Source: Pyropia yezoensis
Lineage: Eukaryota; Rhodophyta; Bangiophyceae; Bangiales; Bangiaceae
DNA: 64,000 nucleotides
Reading direction: 5' to 3'
Assembly: GCA_009829735.1 (NCBI GenBank)
Contig: CM020619.1
Span: 22,314,671-22,378,670, forward strand
The notes below the pieces were generated by a model. That model had not been told where the DNA came from, ran no database searches, and worked only from the letters and a program-made list of their open reading frames with translations. Below are positions 53,911-64,000 of the stretch, piece after piece (position 1 is the stretch's first letter; each line of letters opens with the position of its first letter). The translations under genes and the position numbers were made by a program.

Positions 53911-56190
53911 GTTGCGCGGCGGCGGCGATGGCCGGCGGCCCACGGCGGCGTCAGCAAAGGCTCGGCGGCGGGCCGCGGCGGGCCCTGACGGTCGGTCATA
54001 CGGGCGCGGGCGGCGGCCGTGGTGGAGCTTCTCGCGGCGGGGCGGTGGGGGGGGCGGTTCAAGCGCTGGCGGCGGCGGCGGCTGTCGCCCCCTCCCCCAT
54101 CACCCGTCCCTGGAACCTCCCTGGCGGTCGCCATGGCGCTCTTGCCGATGGTCTTTTGGGGACAATACTGCCGCCTTCCCCCCTGCTCCCCTTTTCACGC
54201 CCACCGGTCGGTGGCGATGGCGACGACGGGCGCGGTGCGGCTGATGGCGACGGCGCGGTCAAAAAAGCAGGCTTCCGGACCCGGCGTCCGCTAGAGGAGC
54301 ACCTCGCCTCTGCAGACGGCGTGGCGGCTGCGGGCGCGTGGCCGCCGTTGGCCGCGGCAGCCGCTCCGTTGCGCAGCCTATCCGCCTCACCGATTCCCCC
54401 CCCCCTCGGCCATCATGTCTATGATGGACCCGGGCCGGCCGCGGGTGGTGCCGGCCGGCAGACCCCTGTCTGCTACATATAGCCAGTGGCGGCCGCCTCG
54501 CTCGGCAGTAGCGTCTCCGCGTCGGCGCCGCACCCGCCAGTCGTCGCTGCGGGCCGCAGCCGCTGCCGCGCGCGGCGGCGGTCGCGGTGGAGGCCGCACG
54601 GACTGGTGGCGGCACTTTGAGGGCGGCTGCCATAGCATCGGCCGCGGCCGGCGCGTCCCACTGTCGTGGGTGCTCACGCGATGCGCTCCCCGCCTCTGCC
54701 GCTGCTGTCAACGCCGCCGAAGAGTGGCCCGCGAAGGCCTTTTTCATGTCGCTTGCGGGGGCGCCCTGTTTTGGCCGGCCGCCGTGGACGGCCGACCGCA
54801 GCCGCGCGGCGGCCTGGCTGCCCTGGCGGCCGCCGCTCCGCGGCTGCGTGGTCGCGCGTTGGTCGGCCGCGGCGGCTCCGGCGGTGTTCCCTCCGCTGTG
54901 GGGCACGGCCGTGGTACTCTTCGCACCAACGAGGCGGCGCTCTCTCTGGCAGAGCTGCCTGGCTAGGGCGCCACCGCTGTTTTCGTTACCGCCGTAGGGG
55001 GGGTGGTTGCTCGCCGCCGCCGACGGCGTAGCGGCTGCTATCGCCTCGGGGGGGCGGCCAGCAGGTGCTGCGCTTGTCAGATGATGAGGCCGCCGCGGCT
55101 TGGACAACGAGGACGGTCACGGTGGCTTGCCCCTCCGTGTTGCTCGCTTTTCTGTGCCTCCCCGCGGTCGCGATGAGCACTGGATGCGCAGTGGTAGTGG
55201 TTGGCTGTGCCGGCAGGGCGTGCGCCAGCCGCCGGAAGGCGGAGGCGGCACTCCTGGCGGCCGGTTGCCGCAGAATCTGTGGCGGCGGCGGCCGCAGCGG
55301 GCGGAACGGTCTGGACGTGCGAGGTGCGGCAGCTCGGTCGTCGACGCCGTTCCCGTTTCGGCTCTCAAATTCCCTGTGGCACCTCTCCTACCGCGGACGG
55401 GCATAGCGGCGCCCGCGCGGCGGTCGGCTGGTCAGGAACGGGCGCCTGCGGAGGCCACCGAGGTTTTTTTTTTTTTTTTCTTTGGCCCCCATCCTGCCCA
55501 CCCGCGCCGTGATCGTCGCGCGCGAGTGTGACGGCGACGGTGGCTACGCGAGGATCGAAAAAGGGCGGCGGATGCGGACCCGTCGGGGCAGTCTAGTGGC
55601 AGAGATGGCAGCGAGGGCGGGGATGCCACTACCAGCCCCTACCTGAACATCAACGAGGACTGCAGCAGCGAGCCCGCGGGTGGGTGCTCCTTGGGCTTCT
55701 CACTTGACCGCCCCGCCGCCGAGGGCGCCGCGCCCGCCGTCGACGAGGCCGTGCTGGTTGAGGTGGTCGCAGCAGGTGGCCGGTCTGTGTGTGGGCAACC
55801 GGCGCGTGCGGCCGGTGGGTCCCACCCTTCCCGCCGCGGGCGCCTGGCGGCCGTGGCGGTCAGCCAGGATGCGGCAGCATAGGTCCCGCACGTGGCGCGC
55901 GCCCCCCCCCTCGCTGGCAACGACGTGCTGCCGCTGGCCGGGGGGGCTTCGCCGTGGTGTGCTGGCTCGGGCCCGCCCACCAATGCGGTCTTGCGCGCCC
56001 CCCCCCCCCTCATCCCTACCTCACCATGATGGCGGCCATGAGCCGCGGCCAAGGAGGAAGCATCCTCACCACGGCCGGCGTAAGAGCGCCTCCCCCACTC
56101 GACCCCCCGACGCGCGTCGGGGCGCGGGCGGTAGCCTGTGCCTGACCCCGCTGCCGCGCGGGATTGACGGCGCGCCTCTGTCGGGACGCC
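53911..56190. other. GC-extreme low-complexity stretch, no certain gene
   Basis: Dominated by GCGGCCGC-like and CGGCGG units. Open frames on both strands give only Ala/Arg/Gly/Pro-rich products without conserved blocks. A 15-T run lies near 55465 and a C run near 56000. Probably decayed repeat DNA or a GC-rich satellite-like domain. Confidence 0.5.
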
Positions 56191-56790
56191 TGTGAGGCAC
56201 AACCCACACCCGGGCAGCCCTCAACGTACTGGTGAACGGTGTCAGCTGCCCGCGCAAGCCAATGGTGCTGCGAGGCGCGGGGAAGGTGACGGGCGGGGTG
56301 ACGGTGATGAGGGTGGGGAAGAAGATGGGCGTGACGTCGGTGAGGGTCGAGGGGGTCGAGGGGTTCGAGGGGAAAGGAGGTCGTTGTGTCTGTGTTTGTG
56401 GTTCCCCCCGAGGTCTCCCCGGGTGGCGCCCGCACTCACGCATTATATACTCCCGGGGGGGCACCCAGGGTGCCCCAAAGCATGCGATTTCCCGTGCCGC
56501 CGGGGGGGCGGCACCAATGGGCTCAAAACAAGGCATAGGCTCTCAGAACAAGTCAAGGTGGGTGTGCGCGCCCCAAGGCGCCCCGCCAGACAGCCCCAAG
56601 CGGGGGCGGCGGCGGCGCGCGGCGCTCGTAGCACCGCGCGGCTGGCCTCACACGCCGGTCGGCCGGAAAGGCCGAAGAGGCGTGTAAGCCAGACGCCAGT
56701 CTTCGGGTCGAAAATCTCCCGTGGGTCAGCAAATCTTGCCGTTCCCATTGGCTCGTGGGGAAATTGTTCCGGCTGGCCGATGAGTTAGAG
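56191..56790 (+). repeat. Family-E LTR, diverged copy 3
   Basis: It starts TGTGAGGCACAACCCACACCCGGGCAG and keeps the order of copies 1 and 2, including a TATATA box near 56450 and GCACCCAGGGTGCCCCAAAGCATGCG. The similarity fades at about 56790, so the end is uncertain. Confidence 0.6.
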
Positions 56791-56799
56791 ATGTGGCTT

Positions 56800-57063
56800 G
56801 TCCTGTGGTCCGTTAGTCCTCTGATCCGCGGAGAGAAAACATCTGTCCGGGGATGAGTCAGGGTACTAACAGGTAGCCGATCCGCGGCTCTTGTGCTGAA
56901 CGTCCGCTACACGTAGAATCTCGGCCGGACACCGCGGCATCTCCAGATTACCAGGGATTTGAAGCGTCTTGGAAGGAGTTGGCTGAGAAGGACAGGGAAG
57001 AAGAGGCCCCAGTCCTTATCCCCGAAGCTAGAGTCTTGGGGATTCAGGGGACATGTCCTTACA
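56800..57063 (-). repeat. Probable 3' LTR of element F
   Basis: On the minus strand TGTAAGGACATGTCCCC begins at 57063, directly after a purine tract. The far end is not defined because no second copy lies in the window. Confidence 0.45.
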
Positions 57064-57076
57064 CCTCCCCCCCCTT
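57064..57076 (-). promoter_or_regulatory. Polypurine tract of element F
   Basis: On the minus strand AAGGGGGGGGAGG overlaps the pol stop and precedes the LTR start at 57063. Confidence 0.6.
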
Positions 57077-58490
57077 AGGGCGCGCGGCGAAGGAACGCGT
57101 CCACAACCTCAGGTGCGTGCGCAAGGTCTTGCTTGGTCATCCAGGAGTCCTCGCTGACGTCACAGCCTTTCCACTTGACGAGGTACTGTAGTCGTCCTCG
57201 GCGCTTTCGTGACCGTATGATGGAGTCGACTTTGTACTCGACCGAACCGTCCGGAAATGTAACCGGAGGCGGAACGGAAGGAAGTTGGCCGTACGGGTCA
57301 GCGCGGTACGGCTTTAGCGAGCTTGCATGGAAGGCGTTGTGAACCTTGCGATCGAGCACCGCTTGGGGAAGATCCAGGCGGAAAGTCACATCATTGATGC
57401 TTTCAGTGACGCGATAAGGTCCTGAGTACTTGGGCATCAGCTTCCGAGCGCCTTGGAAGGCGTCTGGCATAAGGTGTTTGGTACTTAGAAGCACCAGATC
57501 GTCGACGGCAATCTTGCAAGGTCGGCGATGGCGATTTGCGTACGCCGAGCGCGCCTCATTTGCACTCTTGATGGCTGAAATGGCAGTCTCCTGAGCACGT
57601 TGGAGACCGCTTAGCCAGTCAGACACTGCAGGTATACTTGATTCTAACTTGTCGAGGTTGTCCATTGGAACCGTCTTGGGTTGGAATCCGTAGTTCAGGG
57701 AGAAGGGTGTGTACGTCGTCACAGCATTTGGCGACCGGTTGTAGGCTACTTCAGCAGCAACCAAGAATAGGTCCCAATCGCCCTGATGATGGTTGACGAA
57801 ATTTCGCAGGATTTCCTCAATCTTCTTGTTCATCATCTCAGTCTGTCCGTCAGTTTGCGGGTGGTAGGCTGATGATGCCTTGACCTTGACTTTGAGGATC
57901 TCCGTGAGTGACCGCCAGAAGTTGAAGAAGAAGATGCGGTCCCTGTCGCAGACGACATCAGCAGGGAGTCCGTGGTGTCGATAGACATGATCGTGATAGA
58001 GCTGTGCTGCAACCGGCGCGGTACAGTCCGGCTTCATAGGGGCGAGGAGAATCATTTCGGAGAGGCGGTCGACAACGACGTAAATCCCGTTGTGACCTCT
58101 TGTAGTCAGAGGAAGAGGCGTGATAAAGTCCATGGAGACACTTGCCCATCGTTGGTTCGGAGGATCTAGAGGTTTGAGGTGACCCAGAGGTGAATGGATG
58201 CTAGCCTTGTTTTGCTGGCACAAATCACATGTTTGTACGTATCTTTGGATGTCCTTCCGCATTGATTTCCAGTAGTACTCGGAAGAAATGGCCTTCGTTG
58301 TTTTCTTGACTCCCATGCGCCCTTGGCACGGGACATCGTGGAAGTCGTGGAGTAGTCTTTGGCGTAGAGTACCGACAGGGATGCACGTACGGTAACCTCG
58401 CATTAAAAACCTCATGTGCAGCCAGTAGGGAGATACCGGGTCTTTGACTAGGTCGGCAAACTCGGGGTCCGTCGTACTCTTGCTCTAAGG
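57075..58490 (-). pseudogene. Element F integrase and chromodomain
   Basis: On the minus strand from about 58490 (+1 shift from the RT frame): VKDPVSPYWLHMRF, a zinc domain (HDFHDVPCQGRMG, with the second His replaced by Arg, then CDLC), Asp in SMDFITPLP (about 58127), Asp in VVCDRDRIF (about 57950), Glu in TDGQTEMMN (about 57845), a GPYRVTESIND block and a full chromodomain at the end (VEYKVDSIIRSRKRRG...YLVKWKGCDVSEDSW). This is a chromovirus. The main ORF is 57075-58415. Unlike A, B and D there is no antisense gene between pol and the LTR. Confidence 0.92.
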
Positions 58491-60012
58491 TGGCAAGGTC
58501 TTGATCACTTTGGTTGATGGTCATGAGGTTGTTGATTTCAGTTTTCTTGGGGATGGCTTTGATGGTCTTGGCCAGCACGCGACTAAGGAGGTCCTGTTTG
58601 GGGGCGTGCTTGTCGGGAGCATCTTGTGGCTGCCTGGAAAAGGCATCAGCCACGGGATTTGAAGTGCCCTTGATGGGGACAATCTTGAACTGGAACTGGT
58701 CCAGAAGCTCCAGCCATTTGACTTGACGATCGTTGAGCTTTTCTTGGGTTCTTAGGTATCTCAGGGACTCATGGTCGGTGTGGACCTCAAAGGGTCTTCC
58801 GTAGAGGTAGCAGCGCCAATGGCGGATGGCTTGTACGAATGCAAGAAGTTTTCGTTCACGAATGCTGTAGCGTTGCTCGTGGATGTTGAGAGTTAACGAA
58901 AAGTATGCCACTGGACGCCGTCCGCGTCCGTCATCTTGCGCAAGGACTGCGCCAACAGCATATCCGCTTGCATCGGTAGACACGTAGATTGGATATCTAT
59001 TGTCGAAAGGCCTTGGTACTGGTGCGGTTGTTGTCAGATTCTGCAGCTGCTCGAAAGCTTTCTGGGCGTCTGGGGTCCACTCGAAGTCGACATTCCCAGT
59101 CAGCCTTGTCAAAGGCGTGGCTACGGCCGCCATTCCCTTGATAAATCTGCGGTAGAAGTTGACCATACCGAGGAAGGATTGCACGTCCTTTTTGCTTCTC
59201 GGTGTTGCCCAAGTACGAATGGCTTGGACCTTGTAGTCTTCCATGGAGAAGCCTTTCTCGGAGATGACGTGACCGAGGTAGACCACAGTGGTCCGAGCCA
59301 ATTGGCACTTGCTCAACTTGGCGTAGAGCTTGTGTTCTTGTAGTTTGTTGAGTGCTAATCTTAGGTGCTTGATGTGATCGTCATAGGTTTCGCTGTAGAC
59401 TAGGATGTCGTCGAGGTAGACGCAGATGAAGTCGTACAGGTTGGGTCTGAAGACATCGTTCATTAGGTTCATGAAGACCGCGGGTGCATTTGTAAGACCA
59501 AAGGGTACGACCGTGAACTCATAGAGTCCGTACTTGGTTCGAAACGCCGTCAGAGGTATTGTTTCCGGATCAAGGCGAATCTGGTGGTAGCCAGAGCGGA
59601 GGTCGCTCTTCGTAAAGTACGTGGCCTTTCGCAGTTGGTCGAAGATGTCGTCGATGCGTGGTAGTGGATACGCGTTCTTGATGGTTGCCTTGTTCAGGGC
59701 CCTGTTGTCGATGCACATTCGCCAGCCACCGTCCTTTTTTGCCGCAAAGTGGACGGAAGAGCCCCACGGTGAGGCGCTTGGTTAGATGAATCCCTTCCTT
59801 ATTAGGACGGCAAGTTGGGTATTGACTTCTTCGAGCTCCCACTCGGCTAGTCGGTAAATTCCGCTACGACGTGGTTGGGCATCGTCGGTAAGCTTGATGC
59901 TCAACTTGTGACTGCGCTCAGGAGGAAGTCCGTCGGGGAGCTCGTCTGGAAAGACGTCGGCGTATTCTTTGAGAATCTCTTGAACTTCTCTCATGTCGTC
60001 GGCGTGTCCCAT
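58491..60012 (-). pseudogene. Element F reverse transcriptase and RNase H
   Basis: On the minus strand: EYADVFPDELPDGLPPER (RT linker, about 59980), a TAA near 59782, RMCIDNRALNKATIKN, YPLPRIDDIFDQL, LRSGYHQI, FGLTNAPAVFMNLMN and catalytic YLDD (about 59415), then RNase H with YVSTDASGYAVGAVL (about 58985), a RERKLLAF block and TDHESL. The ORF is open from 59718 to 58225; the shift to the integrase frame occurs near 58487. Confidence 0.92.
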
Positions 60013-60581
60013 CGTGATGGCGTTAATGTCAAAATTGGTAGAGGGATCTTCGGACTGCAGGTAGATGGCGAAAACCGGGCACCTTCAGACGAGGTCCCGT
60101 GCGAGACGTTGCCGACTGATCAGGGGTTCGGGCTTCTTGAGGGAGGCTGTGATAGAGATGTTCTTGTAGTTGAACTCGAAGGAGATCTTGTTTCTCTTGT
60201 TGTTAATTTTGGCGTCCTTGTCATCGCGCCACTTCTTTCCCAGGATGAGGTCGTAGGCGTTTAAGTCACATACAGCAAATCGTAGTCGTTCTTGGTACGG
60301 TCCAATGTGAATCTCAAGTGGTTCAACGGTTTCAGAGAGGACATGAGAGCGGCCATCCGGCATGCTTGCCGCAAAGTCCGTTTCCTTAGTGTTCACAAGC
60401 AGGGAGGTCACGAGGCGCCTTGAGACGAATTGGATTGGAGATCCGTCGTCAAACAGCACCTCAATAACTTTGCCATTGACAGAAGCAGTAGAAAGCAGAA
60501 GCCCGAGTCGCAGGCCTTCAAACGGTGACGACATATTTTCAGGAACCGAAGAAGCGTCTTTCACAAATGTTGATGACGGTT
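60013..60581 (-). pseudogene. Element F protease region, cut by a solo LTR
   Basis: On the minus strand the frame is open from the LTR edge (60581) to TGA near 60085. It contains VNGKVIEVLFDDGSPIQFVS, where the retropepsin D-T/S-G is D-D-G, and a DLILGKKWRDDKDAKIN block usual at the protease end. Gag is absent because the sequence is interrupted at 60582. Confidence 0.7.
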
Positions 60582-60943
60582 TGTAGCAATATGGATGACC
60601 GTATTGTGACCCTAATACAGGGGGACTACTTGTAACCCTTAACTTTCAATTTGGGAGTCCGTATTGGTCACTGTATCTATAAGTTACGTATGACCAGAGG
60701 GACTTGCATCTTGGGGTGGAGGGTAGTTAGTAGTGTCTCCGAGGGTTTATAACGAGGGGGCCGGCGGCGAATCCAACGCCGGCCATGGCAGAACAACAAA
60801 CCCCTCCCATTTGGGCCCCCATCTTGGTCCCGTGACTTGCGCTCCAAGGACAGCAACCTTGGCCTCCCGGTGACGTTGGTGTTGATCCCCCTTGGTGAGT
60901 GTTCCCTGGGAGTGGACGTGCAGCGGATACCTGTTGTGCTACA
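60582..60943 (+). mobile_element. Solo B-type LTR (362 bp)
   Basis: TGTAGCAATATGG...TGTGCTACA, about 93% identical to element B's LTRs, with the same TTTATAACG box. Flanks are CGGTT and CGGTA, a possible 5-bp duplication with one mismatch. Left of it is element F, right of it a transposase fragment. Confidence 0.85.
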
Positions 60944-61248
60944 CGGTAGCGCATCCGGAATCGAGTCCCATAGAGATGGTTTGGGGCAATCTGAAGGTCG
61001 CATTGCAGCGCTCCAACACGGATTTTTCGCTGGCCCGGTTGCAGCAGCTCGTTCAGCGGGAGTTTGAGCGGATTAACCCTGAGGTTTGAGGGCGCTGCGA
61101 GGACCATGCGGAGAAGATGGAGAACTTCTATTGTACAGCGGCGGCTGCTGCGGACGAGAAGGTCTCAGATCTTGAGTCTAGCGATCTGGAGATACGTAGC
61201 GGGAGCGAGGATGTGTCGGAGAGTGACGAAGAGGATATGGAGTGCTGA
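60944..61248 (+). pseudogene. C-terminal fragment of a Tc1/mariner-like (DDE_3) transposase
   Basis: The frame reads AHPESSPIEMVWGNLK, like the catalytic P-D-x-N-P-I-E-x-x-W block of DDE_3 transposases, followed by a helical LQQLVQREFERINPEV. It then has TGA 61087-61089 (probably a former Trp codon) and continues to TGA 61246-61248 with an acidic tail (GSEDVSESDEEDMEC). The N-terminal catalytic Asp region is missing. Confidence 0.7.
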
Positions 61249-62564
61249 TACAGACTTGTGGTTGTGTGATGCTATGGTTGGGGGGGTGCGACTAAAATTT
61301 TCAGTGCTGTAGGTAGGAGTACACCTTCACGGTTGGAACCATGCTTTGTACCGCGAGTTGGCCGACTGGCCGGTGAACGGCGATGAGATCCCCCGTAACA
61401 GCTGGCTCCGACGGGAATGCTGTTTCCGTGCTGTCACGGCGGTGAACGCCGGACGCCACATACCCATCGGCGGCGGCCGTTCACGGTCGCGGTGGCGGGT
61501 GATGGCGCCCGCTGCGAACCAGCCGCCGAAAGGCGGTGGTGAACCGCGGCACACGCCGGGATGGTCGGTCGGGGCGAGGGAAAGAGTCGCCGGGCAGAGG
61601 GAGCTCTGAGGGGGGGGCGGAAAGCCCGCGACTCTCAGTCACACGCTTGGATAGCTAGCCGCGCGGCAGCACCCACGACTCCGTGGCAGCAGGAAGGCCT
61701 TGGTCCCTGGCGGTGGTGTGGTTGCGGGTGGATCGTGTCCTGGCGAATGCCTGCGGGGCGGGGGGGATATGGTAGTGGGTCCGACGATATCGAAGTGGAT
61801 GACCTGAGCTGATGTTTCAGTATTTCAAAATGAAGCCCCCCTTACACCTATTTTCATGCTGCGATCTATTCGCGACAACCGAGTGAAGACCGGGCATCGC
61901 GCGCTTCGCGTGAGAAATGGGCACACGAAGGCACCCAGCCGCTCCCGTGAGGCAGCATGCATAAAAAATTCTTGCCATAGGGAGCAGTACGCCGGTGTTG
62001 GACCATCCTACAAAGCTTCAACTCGATGTCTTAAAGAACGGTCGTGCAGGAACCGGAAGCCCACGGGCCTAGCAATATGGAATCGACTTTAAGTACTAGC
62101 CCAAGAGGTTGGAGACCCTCGAACAATTGTGCGTGGCCCTGCTGGCCAACACGCTGGCCGGGGCCTTCGTCGGCCGACGTCACAGGAACGAATTTGCCCG
62201 GTCAGCAGTGCTTCAAGACAGCCATGTCTGGCGCTGTGTTGAGCGCCGTGCGAGCGTCGGCCGCGCGTGCAACCCAGCTTTCAACCTCGGTTTATTCACC
62301 CACTACGCCACCTTCGTGACGTTGCCACTGCGTAGACTGCTTGTCATTGCCTCCACGCAACCTACTGGTCGTGGTCACCCTCTTATTTTCCCTCATCCTC
62401 AGCACTCGCAGTCGCGACAGGGTCCGTGCTCGCTTCCTCGGCTCTGCTGCCTGCCGGTGTTCCGTCGCTGCTCCTCGGCTTGCCACTTGTTGAGCGGGCC
62501 CCACGTCGCCCGCCTCTCGCCTGTGGTCCTGGGCTTGTTGCGCGCTTACCCCGTGCCCGCCGCC
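61249..62564. other. Upstream region of the eIF6 gene, no other gene seen
   Basis: The frame of eIF6 stays open upstream to 62109, but the product there shows no conservation, and the ATG at 62565 matches the known eIF6 start. A pyrimidine-rich patch (62380-62560) is probably promoter or leader. Confidence 0.5.
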
Positions 62565-63302
62565 ATGGCGACTCGCTGTTTGTTTGAGAACAGCAACGAG
62601 ATTGGGGTGTTTTCCGTCCTCACCAACTCCTACTGTGTGGTGGCTATTGGCGGGTCGGAGAACTTCTACTCCGTCTTTGAAGCCGAGTTGGCCGAGCACG
62701 TCCCGGTCGTACACGCTTCCATTGCTGGCTGTCGAGTGGTGGGCCGCCTAGCGGTAGGGAACAAGAATGGGCTACTCCTGCCCAACTCGACGACTGACCA
62801 GGAGCTATTGCACCTGCGCAACTCACTGCCCGATTCGGTCAAGGTACAGCGCACGGAGGAGCGGCTGTCGGCGCTTGGCAACTGCGTGGCGGCCAACGAC
62901 TACGTGGCGCTGACACATACGGACCTTGACCGGGAGACGGAGGAGCTGGTTGCGGACGTGCTGGGTGTGGAGGTGCTGCGGCACTCGATTGCGGGGGAAG
63001 TGCTAGTTGGCTCCTTCTGCAACTTTACCAACCAGGGCGGGCTGGTGCATCCCATGACCACCCTCGAGGACCTGGACGAGCTCTCCTCCCTGCTGCAGGT
63101 GCCCCTTGTGGCGGGGACGGTCAACCGCGGCTCAGAGGTGATTGGGGCGGGGATGGTGGCCAACGACTGGAGCGCGTTTTGTGGGCTGGACACCACGTCG
63201 ACCGAGCTGTCCCTGATCGAGAGCGTATTCAAGCTGCGGGACGCGCGGCCGTCGGCGTTGGTCAACCAAATGCGCGGCAGCCTCATCGACCAACTTTCAT
63301 AG
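62565..63302 (+). CDS. eIF6: Translation initiation factor eIF6
   Basis: 245 codons with stop TAG 63300-63302, exactly the usual eukaryotic eIF6 length. Start context GCCGCCATGG. It begins [17 protein letters not shown] and has the conserved [90 protein letters not shown] and the LIDQLS end: the five repeats of the pentein propeller. It binds uL14 on pre-60S and free 60S subunits, blocks joining to 40S and is needed in the nucleolus for 60S maturation. No intron is visible. It converges on the gene ending at 63479. Confidence 0.97.
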   Translation: MATRCLFENSNEIGVFSVLTNSYCVVAIGGSENFYSVFEAELAEHVPVVHASIAGCRVVGRLAVGNKNGLLLPNSTTDQELLHLRNSLPDSVKVQRTEERLSALGNCVAANDYVALTHTDLDRETEELVADVLGVEVLRHSIAGEVLVGSFCNFTNQGGLVHPMTTLEDLDELSSLLQVPLVAGTVNRGSEVIGAGMVANDWSAFCGLDTTSTELSLIESVFKLRDARPSALVNQMRGSLIDQLS

Positions 63303-63478
63303 GGGCGGGATTGCACCCGTGGCACCCGCCGACAAGGCGTCCCAGCGCACGGGCTCCAGGAGATTGCACCGGCAACACGGATCGCGGAGCAAGTCGCTTG
63401 GATTGAAAAAAAAAACAGGGAACATCAAGATCATTGCACAAAGCACGCATTCGCGATGCGTGAGGGCAGCCACCATAC
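63303..63478. other. Short convergent gap between eIF6 and the next gene
   Basis: 177 nt with an A-run (GGATTGAAAAAAAAAACAGG near 63405) that may belong to the polyadenylation signals of the two genes. Confidence 0.5.
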
Positions 63479-64000
63479 CTAAGATTTCTTGTTAATGACG
63501 CCGCCCGGACGTGGTGCGGCCGATATTGGCAGGCCGGGAACGGCGGGCGTAGGCGGCCCCGCCGGCGGTTGCACCCCAGTGGGCATGGTGGCTGCTCCGA
63601 GAGGCTGGCCCAACGTCGGTCGACTATTGACACTCAGCGCATAGGCCGCGGGCGCCAACTGCGGGGAAGCGGCCACGGCCAGCGACGCCCCGCGACCAGC
63701 ACCAGCGCTAGCAGGCACCGCATACGGTGGGCGGACTGCGCCATGGGGCAGGCCCGGCGGGACAACAACGCCTTGTCCAGCAAGCGCCTTTTTCATCCGC
63801 TTTTTGGGCGGGAGCCCCGCGGCCGAGGCCGCCATCGCATCACCTCCGCGAAGAAGAGCACCAGGGACGCCTTGGCCCATCGTCCCAGCGAGCGGCGGCA
63901 CGGCATGGCTGGGCATGCCTCGACCCGCCCCTACACCTCGACCTGCCGTAGTGCCTCTGCCCAGACCACCCCGTCCGACAGCACCGCCGCGAACAACGGG
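63479..64000 (-). CDS. C-terminus of an unidentified Arg-Gly-rich protein (continues right of window)
   Basis: The minus frame is open from the window edge to stop 63479. It begins with repeated R-G and G-R-G units (VRGGAVGRGGLGRG, GRGVGAGRG), then a Pro/Ala/Gly-rich region with one basic patch (PPKKRMKKALAGQG) that could be a nuclear localisation signal, ending NKKS. RG boxes suggest an RNA-binding or nucleolar protein. No domain is visible in this part, so no family is assigned. Confidence 0.6.
   Translation of the reverse strand, partial: PVVRGGAVGRGGLGRGTTAGRGVGAGRGMPSHAVPPLAGTMGQGVPGALLRGGDAMAASAAGLPPKKRMKKALAGQGVVVPPGLPHGAVRPPYAVPASAGAGRGASLAVAASPQLAPAAYALSVNSRPTLGQPLGAATMPTGVQPPAGPPTPAVPGLPISAAPRPGGVINKKS

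Noticed and set aside
62109..62564. 152-codon N-terminal extension of eIF6
   Set aside because: The ATG at 62565 has a strong Kozak context and gives the exact 245-residue eIF6; the extension is unconserved.
1..64000. tRNA, rRNA or CRISPR features
   Set aside because: No cloverleaf, rRNA-like block or regular spacer-repeat array was noticed on reading; a tRNAscan or rRNA search was not possible here.

Overview
The window is nuclear DNA of a GC-rich eukaryote, most likely a fungus. It holds a spliced Mediator tail subunit gene (MED15 type, KIX domain split by a 298-nt GT-AG intron), an intronless eIF6 gene with a Kozak-type start, an adenylosuccinate synthetase remnant, and many chromodomain Ty3/gypsy, Ty1/copia and hAT elements. 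No rRNA, tRNA, CRISPR or prokaryotic operon features were seen. The species cannot be named from the sequence.

Positions 1-38,647 are almost entirely transposons nested in one another. From outside in: element D (Ty3/gypsy, minus strand; parts at 829-2759 and 33551-35895) is interrupted by element A (Ty3/gypsy chromovirus, plus strand, 2760-33550). A's integrase is split by a hAT transposon (7798-22523, 8-bp target duplication ATCAAACG). That hAT contains element B, a young LTR element (8247-18962, 5-bp duplication AGCCC, LTRs differing at 5 positions). A is split again, in its antisense gene, by a Ty1/copia element (25334-32157, minus strand, duplication GGGAT, 730-bp LTRs about 99.5% identical). 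Pieces of a fifth family, C, lie at both ends (1-828 and about 35900-38647).

The most unusual feature is a large ORF on the strand opposite gag-pol, tail to tail with pol and ending 110-460 nt from it. It is present in A, B and D, with a possible remnant in C. By eye the three proteins share motifs in the same order, and rejoining the flanks of the two insertions that interrupt them restores local reading frame and motif alignment. They look like one accessory protein family of unknown function, roughly 500-800 residues, kept in at least three LTR-retrotransposon lineages.

Positions 38,648-46,720 hold an unrecognised minus-strand pseudogene, a 9-bp-stem hairpin, a pair of inverted repeats each carrying a 115-bp palindromic Tc1/mariner-like MITE, a 54-nt poly-C run, an LTR of family E and a solo LTR of family C with its own target duplication. 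The host genes follow: MED15 (46721-50555, plus) and the C-terminal two thirds of adenylosuccinate synthetase (52083-52934, minus), cut off by a second family-E LTR. A GC-extreme low-complexity stretch (53.9-56.2 kb), a third E LTR, a minus-strand chromovirus F (about 56.8-60.58 kb), a solo B-type LTR and a Tc1-like transposase tail come next. The window ends with eIF6 (62565-63302, plus) converging on the C-terminus of an unidentified Arg-Gly-rich protein (63479 to the window edge, minus).

Most older elements carry nonsense codons that fit C-to-T changes (CAG/CGA/CAA to TAG/TGA/TAA), as expected from cytosine methylation and deamination or a RIP-like process.
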